The translations under genes and the position numbers were made by a program. The notes below the pieces were generated by a model. That model made no database searches. It saw only the letters and a list, made by a program, of their open reading frames with translations, and had not been told where the DNA came from. From NCBI RefSeq assembly GCF_000455605.1, contig NC_017025.1, forward strand, positions 1,674,001 to 1,738,000: a stretch of 64,000 bases of DNA, read 5' to 3'. The DNA is from Flavobacterium indicum GPTSA100-9 = DSM 17447 (GTDB taxonomy: Bacteria > Bacteroidota > Bacteroidia > Flavobacteriales > Flavobacteriaceae). This document shows positions 1 through 11,660 of the stretch, one piece after another (within the stretch, counting starts at the first letter, position 1; the number at the start of each line of letters is the position of its first letter).

Positions 1-3561
<3,561 letters not shown>

Positions 3562-3611
3562 AAACTATAGGATATATTTTTATTAATAAATAAGAACTAT
3601 ATTTGATTTTT

Positions 3612-5384
3612 TTAATTAATAATGACTTTAAATACTTTATTATCATCTTTTGTTTTCAACTGAACGAAATAAACACCTGAAAAATCAAAGCGTAGTTTTA
3701 TTATATCAGTATTTAAATCTTTGTAGTTTAATAGTTGAATTAGCTTTCCTTTGATATCATTAATCTTAACTTCAACAAATTCATTATTTTTCTCTGCAAG
3801 TTGGACTGTTATTTCTTGATTTGTTTTACAAGGATTCGGATACAACGAAATACTACTATTTTTATTTGAAACTACTTTAAAATTGAATTTTTCATTACAA
3901 ACACCATTAGTAACTTCCAAAACATAATCACCTTCTGTCTCAAGTTGAATTGTTTTTTCTATTCCTAGAGTTAAGTCATCTTTCTTCCAAGTATACTGTA
4001 GTTTTTTATCAGATTTTACAATTTCTGGAACGATAGTAACTAAATTATTTTCATTTAAATTCCAAGTTTCTTTTAATATTACTTGAAATTTATTTTCATT
4101 TTTCAAATCAACTTGAATCTTTTTAGTATTTTTATAATTATCTGTTACTTCAACATTATATTTCCCTTCAGGTAAATCATTAATGATATAATTAGAATTC
4201 TCAACAAAATAATTTTTACTAAACTTTTCATTACTTACTAAAATATTAAAAGGATATTTTCCTTCTACAAAATCTAAATGAAGTTGGGTAGTTTCTCCAC
4301 ATTTACTTAATGTTCTTGAAAAAAGATTCATTACTGGAGCTTTAATAAAAATAAATCTGGAGTCATTTAAAAAATTAATATTATTAAATATAACATCATT
4401 ATTAGAATTAAATACTCCAACATAGTGTTGCCCCGAAAACAAATCAATTGATTCTTGAGAATTAATATGTGATACGTATAAATAAATTCTTTCGTTTACT
4501 AATAATGTATCAATAACACTATCCAATAATTCTTTACTTATTTTTATCTTAAATAGTTTGTTATTAGTAGAATCTAAATATTTTTTAAAATGCCAAATCT
4601 TGTAATTTTCTATAGACAATTCATTATGATTCGCAATCATTTTAGATTTCCCATTATGCCCCCATAAAACATAATTATTATTAGAAGAAATACTATCAGT
4701 AGAAATTTCTAATCCTTTAAGATTATGATTATAACTCTTTTTACTATTATAAAAATTATCACTATCATTTCCCAAACCAGTAACATCCTTTGAAAAAGAT
4801 GCTAAAGAACTAGGATTCCATAAAGTATCATTTTTGAAATTTCTATAGTATTGATTCTCTTCTAAAGAAAAACCATATTTTAAAGATAAATAAGTCTCTA
4901 TTTTTTCCTTATGGAATTTATTTACTACTTTAGGAATGAAAATAATTTCCAAGATATCATCACCTTGAACCTGATTATTTAACAAATCTAAAATTAGCTT
5001 TCCTTTTTTATTAAAACTCGCATCATTATGCAGATAACTAACTATTTTAGTACTTTTATTATTATCTAAAACGGCAACATTATCTGCTTGTTTAATGACA
5101 TTTTTATTTGTGATTTTTATAGTTTTGTTACCATACTTTAATGAAACAACATTCTTCTCAATTTCAGTGTTTGATTTAAATGCAATAAAAAACGAAAATT
5201 GATTACTATAAATATTATAATTACTTTCCAATTGAGCCAAAGAACAATTGTAATTATAATTTAAACAATTTGAAACAGTATCGTTTTTCAGCCATAAAGT
5301 TGCATTGTTTTTAATAAAATCTGTTTGACTATAAGAATTCAAACTTAGAAGAAAGATAAAAACTATAGAGAATTTTTTTAACAT
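3612..5384 (-). CDS. Secreted surface protein with T9SS type A sorting domain
   Basis: The ATG at 5384 is preferred over an in-frame TTG at 5405, since it starts directly on a signal peptide (MLKKFSIVFIFLLSLNSYS, cleavage before Q). About 590 residues follow. The N-terminal half has a pattern (FIAFKS, LSLKYGFSLEE, VTGLGNDSDNF, YVLWGHNG) seen in Bacteroidota surface proteins annotated as DUF8202-like. The middle is Ig-like or PKD-like (CGETTQLHLDFVEGKYPFNI). The end is a classic T9SS sorting domain (SLYPNPC, then GVYFVQLKTKDDNKVFKVIIN). The protein should cross the inner membrane by Sec and be anchored at the surface by T9SS. It precedes the SpvB/RHS gene on the same strand, a frequent pairing of surface adhesin and large secreted protein. 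The family name is from memory; the sorting signal is certain. Confidence 0.8.
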   Translation of the reverse strand: MLKKFSIVFIFLLSLNSYSQTDFIKNNATLWLKNDTVSNCLNYNYNCSLAQLESNYNIYSNQFSFFIAFKSNTEIEKNVVSLKYGNKTIKITNKNVIKQADNVAVLDNNKSTKIVSYLHNDASFNKKGKLILDLLNNQVQGDDILEIIFIPKVVNKFHKEKIETYLSLKYGFSLEENQYYRNFKNDTLWNPSSLASFSKDVTGLGNDSDNFYNSKKSYNHNLKGLEISTDSISSNNNYVLWGHNGKSKMIANHNELSIENYKIWHFKKYLDSTNNKLFKIKISKELLDSVIDTLLVNERIYLYVSHINSQESIDLFSGQHYVGVFNSNNDVIFNNINFLNDSRFIFIKAPVMNLFSRTLSKCGETTQLHLDFVEGKYPFNILVSNEKFSKNYFVENSNYIINDLPEGKYNVEVTDNYKNTKKIQVDLKNENKFQVILKETWNLNENNLVTIVPEIVKSDKKLQYTWKKDDLTLGIEKTIQLETEGDYVLEVTNGVCNEKFNFKVVSNKNSSISLYPNPCKTNQEITVQLAEKNNEFVEVKINDIKGKLIQLLNYKDLNTDIIKLRFDFSGVYFVQLKTKDDNKVFKVIIN

Positions 5385-5402
5385 AAAATATTTTTTTTTG
5401 CG

Positions 5403-5410
5403 CAAAAATA
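5403..5410 (-). promoter_or_regulatory. Promoter -7 element TAnnTTTG for the 5384 gene
   Basis: The minus strand reads TATTTTTG here, matching the Bacteroidota -7 consensus TAnnTTTG, and lies about 19 bp before the ATG at 5384. No clear -33 TTTG was located. It probably drives both the T9SS-sorted protein and the SpvB/RHS gene. Confidence 0.5.
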
Positions 5411-5694
5411 TATAAAAATTCTCACTAAAAAAACAGGTAGAATTTCCTGTTTATTAAAATAAGTAATTCTACCTATTTTACATTAAAAAGAAGTTTGAAT
5501 TTCTACTCCATAATTCAAAAAGAATGTAAATAGAAAAAAATACAATAAAATAGAGATAAATAATTATCAATAATTAGCCAGCCCTCAGACGTATCAATAT
5601 AACAAGTCTGGGAAAGTTATCTTTACTAATATCAGAATGTAAAAAGTTAAACTTTTTAAAAGAAATATTTTTAATTTATTAAGCAATAATCATA

Positions 5695-6087
5695 TTATTC
5701 AATGTAATTACTAATTATTTTCAAATAAATACCTTTAATATTATCCTCATTAAACTCTAAATGAGGGTATTCTTCTTGATTTTCCAATGGGTCTTTAGAA
5801 TCAATTAATTCCTTTAATTTTTTGACATGAAAAGTTATTGTATTTTCATTTTCCCATTTCTCATAAACTTCTGACCAATTTTCTTCTAAAGTCGAATAAA
5901 TAAAGTCTATTATTTCTGATTTATAATTTGTAACTACAAATCCATAAAAAGTAATTTCATCCAAAGATAATTTATTGTTAGCTTGAAGAAATTCTTTATA
6001 TAAATTTTCAACATATTCTTCATCAACTGTTAAATCTGGTCTAAAGTTCCAAAACCAATTTAGCACATCTTTTTTTTCTATTTCCAT
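5695..6087 (-). CDS. Hypothetical acidic protein, 130 aa
   Basis: I do not recognise this protein. It is 130 residues, starts at a clear ATG, has no signal peptide or membrane segment, and is rich in Glu and Asp (for example LEENWSEVYEKWENENT), with a mostly helical look. Small acidic cytoplasmic proteins beside polymorphic-toxin loci are often immunity proteins. However, immunity genes normally lie downstream of the toxin C-terminus, and this one is upstream of the SpvB/RHS operon, so that role is only a guess. The next gene upstream (6623) is on the same strand 23 bp away, suggesting co-transcription. Confidence 0.6.
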   Translation of the reverse strand: MEIEKKDVLNWFWNFRPDLTVDEEYVENLYKEFLQANNKLSLDEITFYGFVVTNYKSEIIDFIYSTLEENWSEVYEKWENENTITFHVKKLKELIDSKDPLENQEEYPHLEFNEDNIKGIYLKIISNYIE

Positions 6088-6110
6088 ATTAAATTTAATT
6101 TAAAAGTTAG

Positions 6111-6623
6111 TTATTTAAAACTACCTAATTTGTTAATTATATCAATATATTCTGATTTTGTTATAATTTTAGAGTCTGAAAATTCAAAATAAAAAATAAA
6201 CTCAAATTGTAAAATAAAATACAAGACTAAGGATCTACTAAATTTTGCTTCTTCTTTATAACTCAATAAATCAATTAGAATTTTATTTTGAATTGATAAT
6301 GTATTTTTTTCATCTGGTGACAATCCATTTTCTAACAAATTACCAATAGTCAAAGTATTAATAAAAATATCATTATTAAAAATAACATTAAATAAATGTT
6401 TTCTTCCTTTGGGAGACAATTCTTTTAAATAAAAACAAACTCTTTTTGTAAAGAAGTTATCCTCTATTTTAGTTGGATTACTTGTTTTAACAGCTTCAAT
6501 AAAAAAATCAGATAATTTTTTAGAATCTGAATCTAGAGAATCAAATTTATCAAATAATAATAAATTAACAAATGGAATAAGGACTTCGTACTTATGCGCC
6601 GGTTTTGACTTGTTGTCTTTCAT
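6111..6623 (-). CDS. Hypothetical protein, about 170 aa
   Basis: The reading frame opens at 6725, but its first 34 codons lie in a strong compound inverted repeat (6659-6791) and encode only hydrophobic residues. I therefore place the start at the internal ATG at 6623 (MKDNKSKPAHKYEV). The product is about 170 residues, probably mostly helical, with a hydrophobic stretch near the end (SLVLYFILQFEFIFYFEF). No family is recognised. It is followed 23 bp later by the 130-aa acidic protein gene on the same strand. If the longer start is used the protein would gain an N-terminal membrane segment encoded by the repeat. Confidence 0.55.
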   Translation of the reverse strand: MKDNKSKPAHKYEVLIPFVNLLLFDKFDSLDSDSKKLSDFFIEAVKTSNPTKIEDNFFTKRVCFYLKELSPKGRKHLFNVIFNNDIFINTLTIGNLLENGLSPDEKNTLSIQNKILIDLLSYKEEAKFSRSLVLYFILQFEFIFYFEFSDSKIITKSEYIDIINKLGSFK

Positions 6624-6658
6624 GTATGTAAAAAAAATGCGTGAGACAATAATCAACA

Positions 6659-6791
6659 GCCAAAGAGGTACTCGGATACCCAAAAACCAGAAGACTACGC
6701 CCACGCAAGTATTATACACGGGCATAAGCCTATTAATTTTGGTTTTTAAGAAGATTCCGAGTTTTCTTTGGCCAAATTAATAGCTTACGCG
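6659..6791. repeat. Compound imperfect inverted repeat
   Basis: Two overlapping inverted repeats are present. Arms 6659-6688 and 6741-6773 share GCCAAAG, CTCGG and AAAAACC blocks in inverse order. Arms 6722-6742 and 6771-6791 share GCxTAAGC, TATTAATTT and GG. The whole could fold into a branched structure of about 130 nt and holds a GC-rich block (cgcccacgc) unlike its AT-rich surroundings. It resembles recombination-site or repeat-family structures, but I cannot assign it; it lacks the GTTRRRY/RYYYAAC boxes of integron attC sites. Confidence 0.6.
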
Positions 6792-6872
6792 ATTAATATT
6801 AATTTATTACTGTAAAATTAAGACATTCTTTTGAAATAAAATTTTTGTTTAATTAAAATTAAAGTTTATTTT

Positions 6873-7058
6873 CTATGGATATCTTTTTAACTTTTTAAGC
6901 AAATATTCTGTTGCTTCTGCATCAGTAATAAGAGCTTTCTTTTTTGATTTATTTGTTTTAGTATGTAAAGGAGACTGCACACCCAGCATTTTATACAAGC
7001 GAGCTACTTCCGATTCTGGAAGGGCTTGAATTACACTTAATGCAGTCTCGGCTTTCAC
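6873..7058 (-). CDS. Small protein of mobilization module, 61 aa
   Basis: A 61-residue, basic C-terminal protein beginning at GTG (7058), 6 bp downstream of the relaxase stop. It contains ALPESEVARLYKMLG and a lysine-rich tail (KTNKSKKK, LLKKLKRY). Small proteins with this look often follow mobA in Bacteroidota mobilizable plasmids, but I know no demonstrated function. Its position as the third gene after mobC and mobA supports a real gene. Its short length and non-ATG start leave some doubt. Confidence 0.6.
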   Translation of the reverse strand: MKAETALSVIQALPESEVARLYKMLGVQSPLHTKTNKSKKKALITDAEATEYLLKKLKRYP

Positions 7059-7064
7059 TATTGA

Positions 7065-8015
7065 TTAACTTTTAAATCTAAATCTTGGTTTGTTATTTAC
7101 ACTTTTAACAGTAGTGTTAATTTCTTGTCTAGTATCATTTGGTTTTGGACGTTCTTTTGATGAAAATTCTGAACTGCTTCCATTAAAACCATTTGATTCT
7201 TTTTTAGTTGTTCTATTTCCAGCATTAACTTCTGGAATAATAGAATGGTCTCTGTTTTGTTCATCTGTTATAATTTTAGTTTTAATATTATTCCAAGAAA
7301 AGTTTTTATGTATTTTACTTCCTTTGTAGAAAATTCCTTTATATTCAAATGATATTCCTGATATAAATCCTGTTGTTAAACTTTGATTGATTTTGACATT
7401 AACGTCTTTTAACTTCAGCTTAACAATAAAATCTTTCATCAGCAAATCTTGATTTAGAATTTCTAATAAAATATTTTGCAATTCTAAACGCTCTGGCACA
7501 TCACCAGTTCGTAAACATTTTTCTATTTCACCTTTTGATAAAACATTAGATTGTTCCTTTCGAACGAATTCGGTTAAATTATATTTCTGCTCTAATTTTC
7601 TAATTATTGCTTCACTACGTTTATAATCATTTGAATCGCTTACTACATCACCAGAATACTTGACACGATTCGCAACTATATGGATATGAGAATGATACCT
7701 GTCAAAGTGTTTATATATTACGTATTGACTATCTTTGAAACCCATTCCTTCAAGGTAATCTCTTGCTAAGTTTGCGAATTTCTCATCAGATAATTTATTT
7801 GCGTCCTCATAGGGTAAGTTCAAACTCACATGATAAACTGCTTTTGATAAGTTGGGCTTAAGCTGCCGAACCACGTTTAACTCTTTGGTTTGTTTTATAA
7901 CCGAACTAGATGCTAAATTGGAATCCAATATAATAGCCTCACCTTTATCTACTTTATTTTGATTGTATTTCAAAACATTACAGAAATCAATACCCTTTAT
8001 CTGCTTGGCTATCAT
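7065..8015 (-). CDS. mobA: Relaxase/mobilization nuclease (MobA type)
   Basis: Relaxase of the Pfam Relaxase (PF03432) type, which nicks oriT and stays bound to the transferred strand. The 316-residue protein has the N-terminal MIAKQIKG block, a conserved AVYHVSLNLP strand, and the metal-binding triad HSHIHIV near residues 108-114, followed by NRVKYSG. The likely catalytic Tyr is among the N-terminal third. The C-terminal part (after residue 230) is polar and low in complexity. mobC ends 5 bp upstream. The gene appears intact, so the module may still be mobilizable in trans. Length is in the lower range of the family, typical of small plasmid relaxases. Confidence 0.9.
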   Translation of the reverse strand: MIAKQIKGIDFCNVLKYNQNKVDKGEAIILDSNLASSSVIKQTKELNVVRQLKPNLSKAVYHVSLNLPYEDANKLSDEKFANLARDYLEGMGFKDSQYVIYKHFDRYHSHIHIVANRVKYSGDVVSDSNDYKRSEAIIRKLEQKYNLTEFVRKEQSNVLSKGEIEKCLRTGDVPERLELQNILLEILNQDLLMKDFIVKLKLKDVNVKINQSLTTGFISGISFEYKGIFYKGSKIHKNFSWNNIKTKIITDEQNRDHSIIPEVNAGNRTTKKESNGFNGSSSEFSSKERPKPNDTRQEINTTVKSVNNKPRFRFKS

Positions 8016-8019
8016 ATAG

Positions 8020-8358
8020 TTATATCAATAATTGATTTTTAATTTCGTTTAATTGTTTGTGTAAACTCGATAATTCACTTTCTAATCCTTTTAAATTAGG
8101 ATTTCCTTGATTTACTCTTTTTGACATTTGATTGATGTTGTTCCCAATTCGAGAAAGTTCAATAAGCAAATCTCTTTGTAATCCTGACATTGTGAATTTT
8201 GGCAACTGTTTTTGTAAAACTCTTCGTCTAATATATTGAACTACAGTTAAACCATAATTTTTAGCAACTTCCTCTAATTGAACTTGCTCATTTAAAGTAA
8301 CTCTTAGATTTATTTGAAATAACTTGATTTCATCTAATTTCTTTCTTGGTCGTGCCAT
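8020..8358 (-). CDS. mobC: Relaxosome accessory protein MobC
   Basis: A 112-residue basic protein beginning MARPRKKLDEIK with a ribbon-helix-helix-like start (FQINLRVTLNEQVQLEEVAKNYG), then the MobC signature LIELSRIGNNINQMSKRVNQG and a C-terminal coiled coil. MobC proteins bind oriT and help the relaxase open DNA. It is directly upstream of mobA and is separated from the likely oriT by the tandem repeats and an inserted IS3 element. Confidence 0.88.
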   Translation of the reverse strand: MARPRKKLDEIKLFQINLRVTLNEQVQLEEVAKNYGLTVVQYIRRRVLQKQLPKFTMSGLQRDLLIELSRIGNNINQMSKRVNQGNPNLKGLESELSSLHKQLNEIKNQLLI

Positions 8359-8638
8359 ACTTTTTATTTCTAATTTGAATAATTATTGGGTCAAATCCAA
8401 AATAATAAACCCACTTAAACTTGTTTAATAGGACAAATTTAAGTGGGTAAAAAATAAAAAAAACGGTTAACCGTATTCAAAAAAACATTACGGCTAAAAG
8501 TCAATATTAAATGATATTTTGCTAATCGTTCTCTCTAACTATTTTAACAATCAACACTCTTAACTTGTTCAACGTAAAAAATACAATAATGTATTTTTGT
8601 ATATATACATATAAATATATTTGTATATATATACTTTT

Positions 8639-8846
8639 GTATTAATGTACTTATGTATTAATGTACTTATGTATTAATGTACTTATGTATTAATGTACTT
8701 ATGTATTAATGTACTTATGTATTAATATACTTTTTTATTAATTTACTTTTGCATTAATGTACTTTTGTATTAATATACTTTTGTATTAATATACTTTTGT
8801 ATTAATATACTTTTGTATTAATGTACTTTAGTATTAATTTATTTAA
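8639..8846. repeat. Thirteen tandem 16-bp repeats, iteron-like
   Basis: The unit GTATTAATGTACTTAT is repeated head to tail with exact 16-bp spacing from 8639 to 8846. The first five copies are perfect; later ones vary (ATAC for GTAC, TTTT for TTAT). Each unit holds two small palindromes, ATTAAT and GTAC. There are no spacers, so it is not CRISPR. Lying between mobC and the candidate oriT, it may be a plasmid replication or partition site, but no rep gene is seen nearby. The 281 bp between mobC and the array are AT-rich with no recognisable gene. Confidence 0.9.
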
Positions 8847-8887
8847 ATTAAACTTATTGGATATGCAAATAAAAATTACAGTTTAAG

Positions 8888-9766
8888 TTAAGCTACATTT
8901 TTGTAAATGTTTTTTTGATTATTAAATTCTTCGATTGTTTTATAATTCAATGAACTGTGGCGTCTTTTTTTATTATACCAAATTTCGATGTATTCAAAGA
9001 TTTCCAGTTCCATTTGCTTTTTAGTTATTAGTTTATTGCCATAAATTAATTCGGTCTTCAATGATTTAAAAAAGCTTTCTGCTACTGCATTATCCCAACA
9101 ATTTCCTTTTCTACTCATACTTCTAATTACTCCGTAAGATTCAATTGTATTTGCAAATTTTTTGTTTGCATATTGAACTCCTCTGTCAGAATGAAAAATC
9201 AATCCTTTCTCAACGATTCTATTTTTTATAGCCATTTTCCACGCTGAGAGAGTTGTATCTTCAGTATTCATTGTGTTGCTTAAACTCCAACCAATCATTT
9301 TACGGTCGTACAAATCGATGATTGTTGTTAGATATAAAAATCCTTCTTTGGTTTGAATATAAGTGATGTCTGATACCCAAACTTTTGATGGATTAGCAAC
9401 CATAAAGTTTCTATTCAACACATTTTCTACCACTAAATAATTATGCTTTGAATCGGTGGTAACTTTGAATTTCTTACTTAATTTACTTTTTAAACCAAGT
9501 TCATTCATATATTTTGCAACTGTTATTCTTGATATTTTGTAGCCCAATGTATTTAACTCAATAGTGATTCTTGGACTTCCATAGCGTTGTTTTGAGGCAA
9601 AATAAATGGTTGTTATTTGTTGTTTTATTTCGTTTTTTCTAATTGTTCTTTTAGAAAGCGTTTTGCTTTTCCATTTATAATAACTACTAGAACCAACTTC
9701 TAACACTTTACACATTTTTTCAATCGAAAATAGATATTCATGATGTTTAATGAATTTATATTTCAT
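8888..9766 (-). CDS. IS3-family transposase OrfB (DDE integrase domain), copy 1
   Basis: A 292-residue rve-type transposase. An HTH_21-like region (RYGSPRITIELN) precedes the DDE core, with Asp in WVSDITYIQT, Asp in HSDRGVQYAN, and Glu in DNAVAESFFKSLKTEL. Full length is normal for IS3 OrfB. It overlaps OrfA by four bases (ATGA). A run of seven A then G near the end of orfA would allow the -1 frameshift that makes the OrfAB transposase in this family. Confidence 0.95.
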   Translation of the reverse strand: MKYKFIKHHEYLFSIEKMCKVLEVGSSSYYKWKSKTLSKRTIRKNEIKQQITTIYFASKQRYGSPRITIELNTLGYKISRITVAKYMNELGLKSKLSKKFKVTTDSKHNYLVVENVLNRNFMVANPSKVWVSDITYIQTKEGFLYLTTIIDLYDRKMIGWSLSNTMNTEDTTLSAWKMAIKNRIVEKGLIFHSDRGVQYANKKFANTIESYGVIRSMSRKGNCWDNAVAESFFKSLKTELIYGNKLITKKQMELEIFEYIEIWYNKKRRHSSLNYKTIEEFNNQKNIYKNVA

Positions 9767-10062
9767 CGACCGCTCTTGGAAAAAATGCCGATTGCTTTTT
9801 TTAATATATCACGTTCTAGTTCTGCATCTTTTAGCTTTTTCTCAAGCTCAACAATCTTTTCTTGTTCTGGTGTTAGTTTAAGATTTCCTTTTCCAGGAAA
9901 ACTGCCTTCGCCAAATTCTTCGTATTCTTTTCGCCATTTATAAAGTAAACTAACTTTTATTCCTAGTTCTCTTGCCAGTTCTGAAATATTATCTCTTTCA
10001 TTACTTAATTGAACTGCTTTTGTCTTAAAAGCTGGATCATAGATTTTTCTTTCTCGTTTCAT
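9763..10062 (-). CDS. IS3-family transposase OrfA (HTH), copy 1
   Basis: A 99-residue protein with an N-terminal helix-turn-helix (ISELARELGIKVSLLYKWRKEY) and a C-terminal leucine-zipper-like coiled coil (EKIVELEKKLKDAELERDILKKAI). This is the DNA-binding OrfA of IS3-type elements. The A7G slippery run sits at the ILKKA codons about 15 codons before the stop. Confidence 0.95.
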   Translation of the reverse strand: MKRERKIYDPAFKTKAVQLSNERDNISELARELGIKVSLLYKWRKEYEEFGEGSFPGKGNLKLTPEQEKIVELEKKLKDAELERDILKKAIGIFSKSGR

Positions 10063-10174
10063 ATGTTAAAAATAAGATTTTATTCTTAACTCATACTGGA
10101 AGCTAAATTAGTATATCCACATTTTATATTTTCAAGTGACTATACTTTTTAAAAAAATATAAGTTGTCATGAAG

Positions 10175-10251
10175 CAAGCCATGTTTTTGATAGCAAAAAC
10201 CTCCCTTTGGTCGCATGGCTTGGCAGGGTTGCACCCCACACCCCGCTTTGG
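10175..10251. other. Candidate origin of transfer (oriT)
   Basis: Nine-base inverted arms CAAGCCATG (10175-10183) and CATGGCTTG (10214-10222) flank a 30-nt loop and are followed by a GC-rich run (gcaccccacaccccgctttgg, 10231-10251), sharply unlike the surrounding AT-rich DNA. If the IS3 copy is removed, the site lies upstream of mobC in the usual oriT position. Inverted repeat plus nearby nick region is the normal oriT layout. I infer the function; the nick site cannot be read from sequence alone. Confidence 0.45.
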
Positions 10252-10455
10252 ATTTGATTTGAGAGAAAACTTTATTTGATTAAAACAGTTAATATAAAAA
10301 TACATTTTTAATAAAAAAACATCTGAATTTTTATAAAATTTTTTAAAAAGTTATTACAAAATAGAACCAAAATTTAATCAGATTTTGATTAAAAAAATTA
10401 ACAATTTTGTAAATCTTCAAACGTATTTGAAAGTGATTTTATAGCCTCCTCTTTC

Positions 10456-10902
10456 TCAAAAAAAATGAAAAGGAGTTTCTAATATTTTTCTAAGAGCTGC
10501 TCTATATTGTCTTTTACTTTGATTTGATTCAAAATTTTCATAATATAGACATGGGTTTTTAGGATGTACTTTTTCTGGTGTATCTAAATCCTTTTTGTTC
10601 TTGTTAGTAACTTCAAATCGAATAGATGCTATTCTTTCATATCTAGTTAAATCTTGAAAATCATAATTTTTTTTATCATAGAAATCCTCTTCTAAAAGTA
10701 CAATTAGAGCAATTCTTCGTGATGCAAAATATTTATATTTGATATTAATATTAATGTAAAGTTCTTTGTTTTTATCAACCCATTCATGTATTTTTTTCAA
10801 TTGCTCAACAGTAAATAATTCGCCTTCAACATAAATTTGTTCAATACTTATGTCTGTTCGTTTTAATATGTCAAAAACTAATTTAAGATTTGTTTTTATC
10901 AT
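10456..10902 (-). CDS. Hypothetical protein, 148 aa
   Basis: An unrecognised 148-residue protein with no signal peptide or membrane span. It begins with a helix-strand pattern (MIKTNLKLVFDILKRTDISIEQIYVEG) and ends in a conserved-looking segment (NPCLYYENFESNQSKRQYRAALRKI). Its start overlaps the stop of the 253-aa gene upstream by four bases (ATGA), which indicates translational coupling and probably joint function. Codon use matches neighbours. Nothing identifies it as plasmid replication or defence. Confidence 0.65.
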   Translation of the reverse strand: MIKTNLKLVFDILKRTDISIEQIYVEGELFTVEQLKKIHEWVDKNKELYININIKYKYFASRRIALIVLLEEDFYDKKNYDFQDLTRYERIASIRFEVTNKNKKDLDTPEKVHPKNPCLYYENFESNQSKRQYRAALRKILETPFHFF

Positions 10903-11660
10903 GGTCTTCTTCCTTTTTTGATTTTCAATTTTTGATCTAGTGATAGTAATTCATTCAGAGCTTGTTTTAAGTTTTGTTCTCTTTTGAATAAATAGTACAT
11001 CTTTTGACTTGAAATTCTTCCCAATAAGAAATAATTTTGCATATTTAAATCTTGTTTTTCTATTTTGCTTTTGATGTAAAATCCCAATAGAACAGCTTCA
11101 TAATTTTCAATAGGTTCTTTGATGCTTTCCATTTTATCATATAAGTTGTCCCAAAATTTTGCTGAATTTTTATTACTTTGATTTACTTTGATCTTTATAT
11201 GTGATATACAAGAATCTAAAATATTTGAATAGGATTGAAAAAAATATTTCCCATATTCCCATTGTCTTATATTCATTTGATCTATTAAAGCTTCCTCAAC
11301 AAACTCATTCAAGTTTTTATCACTTCCAACTTTTACTAGGCTAAATGATTGCTTTTTAAGTCCATTAAACCATTCTAATTTATAGTCTTCTAAATTTTCT
11401 AATAACAACCTACCAAATTCTTTGGAAATTTTATAATAGTAATTTTGTTCACTTAAAAATTTTAATCTTTCTTCTTTACTATTTTTTTCTAATTCAGGCA
11501 AGTGAAGTTGGTAAGCAAAAATTAATGATAAAATTGATTTGAGTTCGTTATCGGTAAATAAAACTTTATCATTTTCATTATAATTAGCTAGATATTTTCT
11601 ACCAATATCATGAAAATTGATATGTACAAATTCATTAGTCTTTAAAACATTATAAACCAT
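10899..11660 (-). CDS. Hypothetical protein, 253 aa
   Basis: An unrecognised soluble protein of 253 residues, mainly alpha-helical, with no motif I can name. Notable segments are HINFHDIGRKYLANYNEND near the start and a lysine-rich end (LDQKLKIKKGRRP). It is the first gene of a two-gene unit coupled by ATGA overlap to the 148-aa gene. About 800 bp of AT-rich DNA precede it. Position between a mobilization module and a peptide operon suggests accessory cargo. Confidence 0.65.
   Translation of the reverse strand: MVYNVLKTNEFVHINFHDIGRKYLANYNENDKVLFTDNELKSILSLIFAYQLHLPELEKNSKEERLKFLSEQNYYYKISKEFGRLLLENLEDYKLEWFNGLKKQSFSLVKVGSDKNLNEFVEEALIDQMNIRQWEYGKYFFQSYSNILDSCISHIKIKVNQSNKNSAKFWDNLYDKMESIKEPIENYEAVLLGFYIKSKIEKQDLNMQNYFLLGRISSQKMYYLFKREQNLKQALNELLSLDQKLKIKKGRRP

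Larger units (their letters stand above)
8858..10119 (-). mobile_element. IS3-family insertion sequence, copy 1 (1262 bp)
   Basis: Ends are TGGATATGC at 8858 and, inverted, TGGATATAC at 10119. The interior encodes OrfA and OrfB, whose products are identical to those of copy 2 at 29921-31182, which is the same length in opposite orientation. Flanks here (ttat on the left, catt on the right) show no target duplication, whereas copy 2 has one, suggesting rearrangement at this copy. It separates mobC and the 16-bp repeats from the candidate oriT. Confidence 0.93.

Noticed and set aside
6624..6725. N-terminal extension MPVYNTCVGVVFWFLG of the 204-codon frame
   Set aside because: It is encoded by the compound inverted repeat and has the look of repeat-derived sequence; the internal ATG at 6623 is a better start.
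6659..6791. Integron attC site
   Set aside because: No GTTRRRY/RYYYAAC core boxes and no integron integrase in the window.
8639..8846. CRISPR array
   Set aside because: Units of 16 bp are contiguous without spacers and no cas genes are present.
9740..9943. 67-aa gene opposite OrfA (also at 30097-30300)
   Set aside because: Antisense shadow of the transposase, present in both IS copies only because the IS is duplicated.
8850..10125. Target-site duplication for IS3 copy 1
   Set aside because: Flanks ttat and catt do not match, and exchanging flanks with copy 2 does not restore a duplication.
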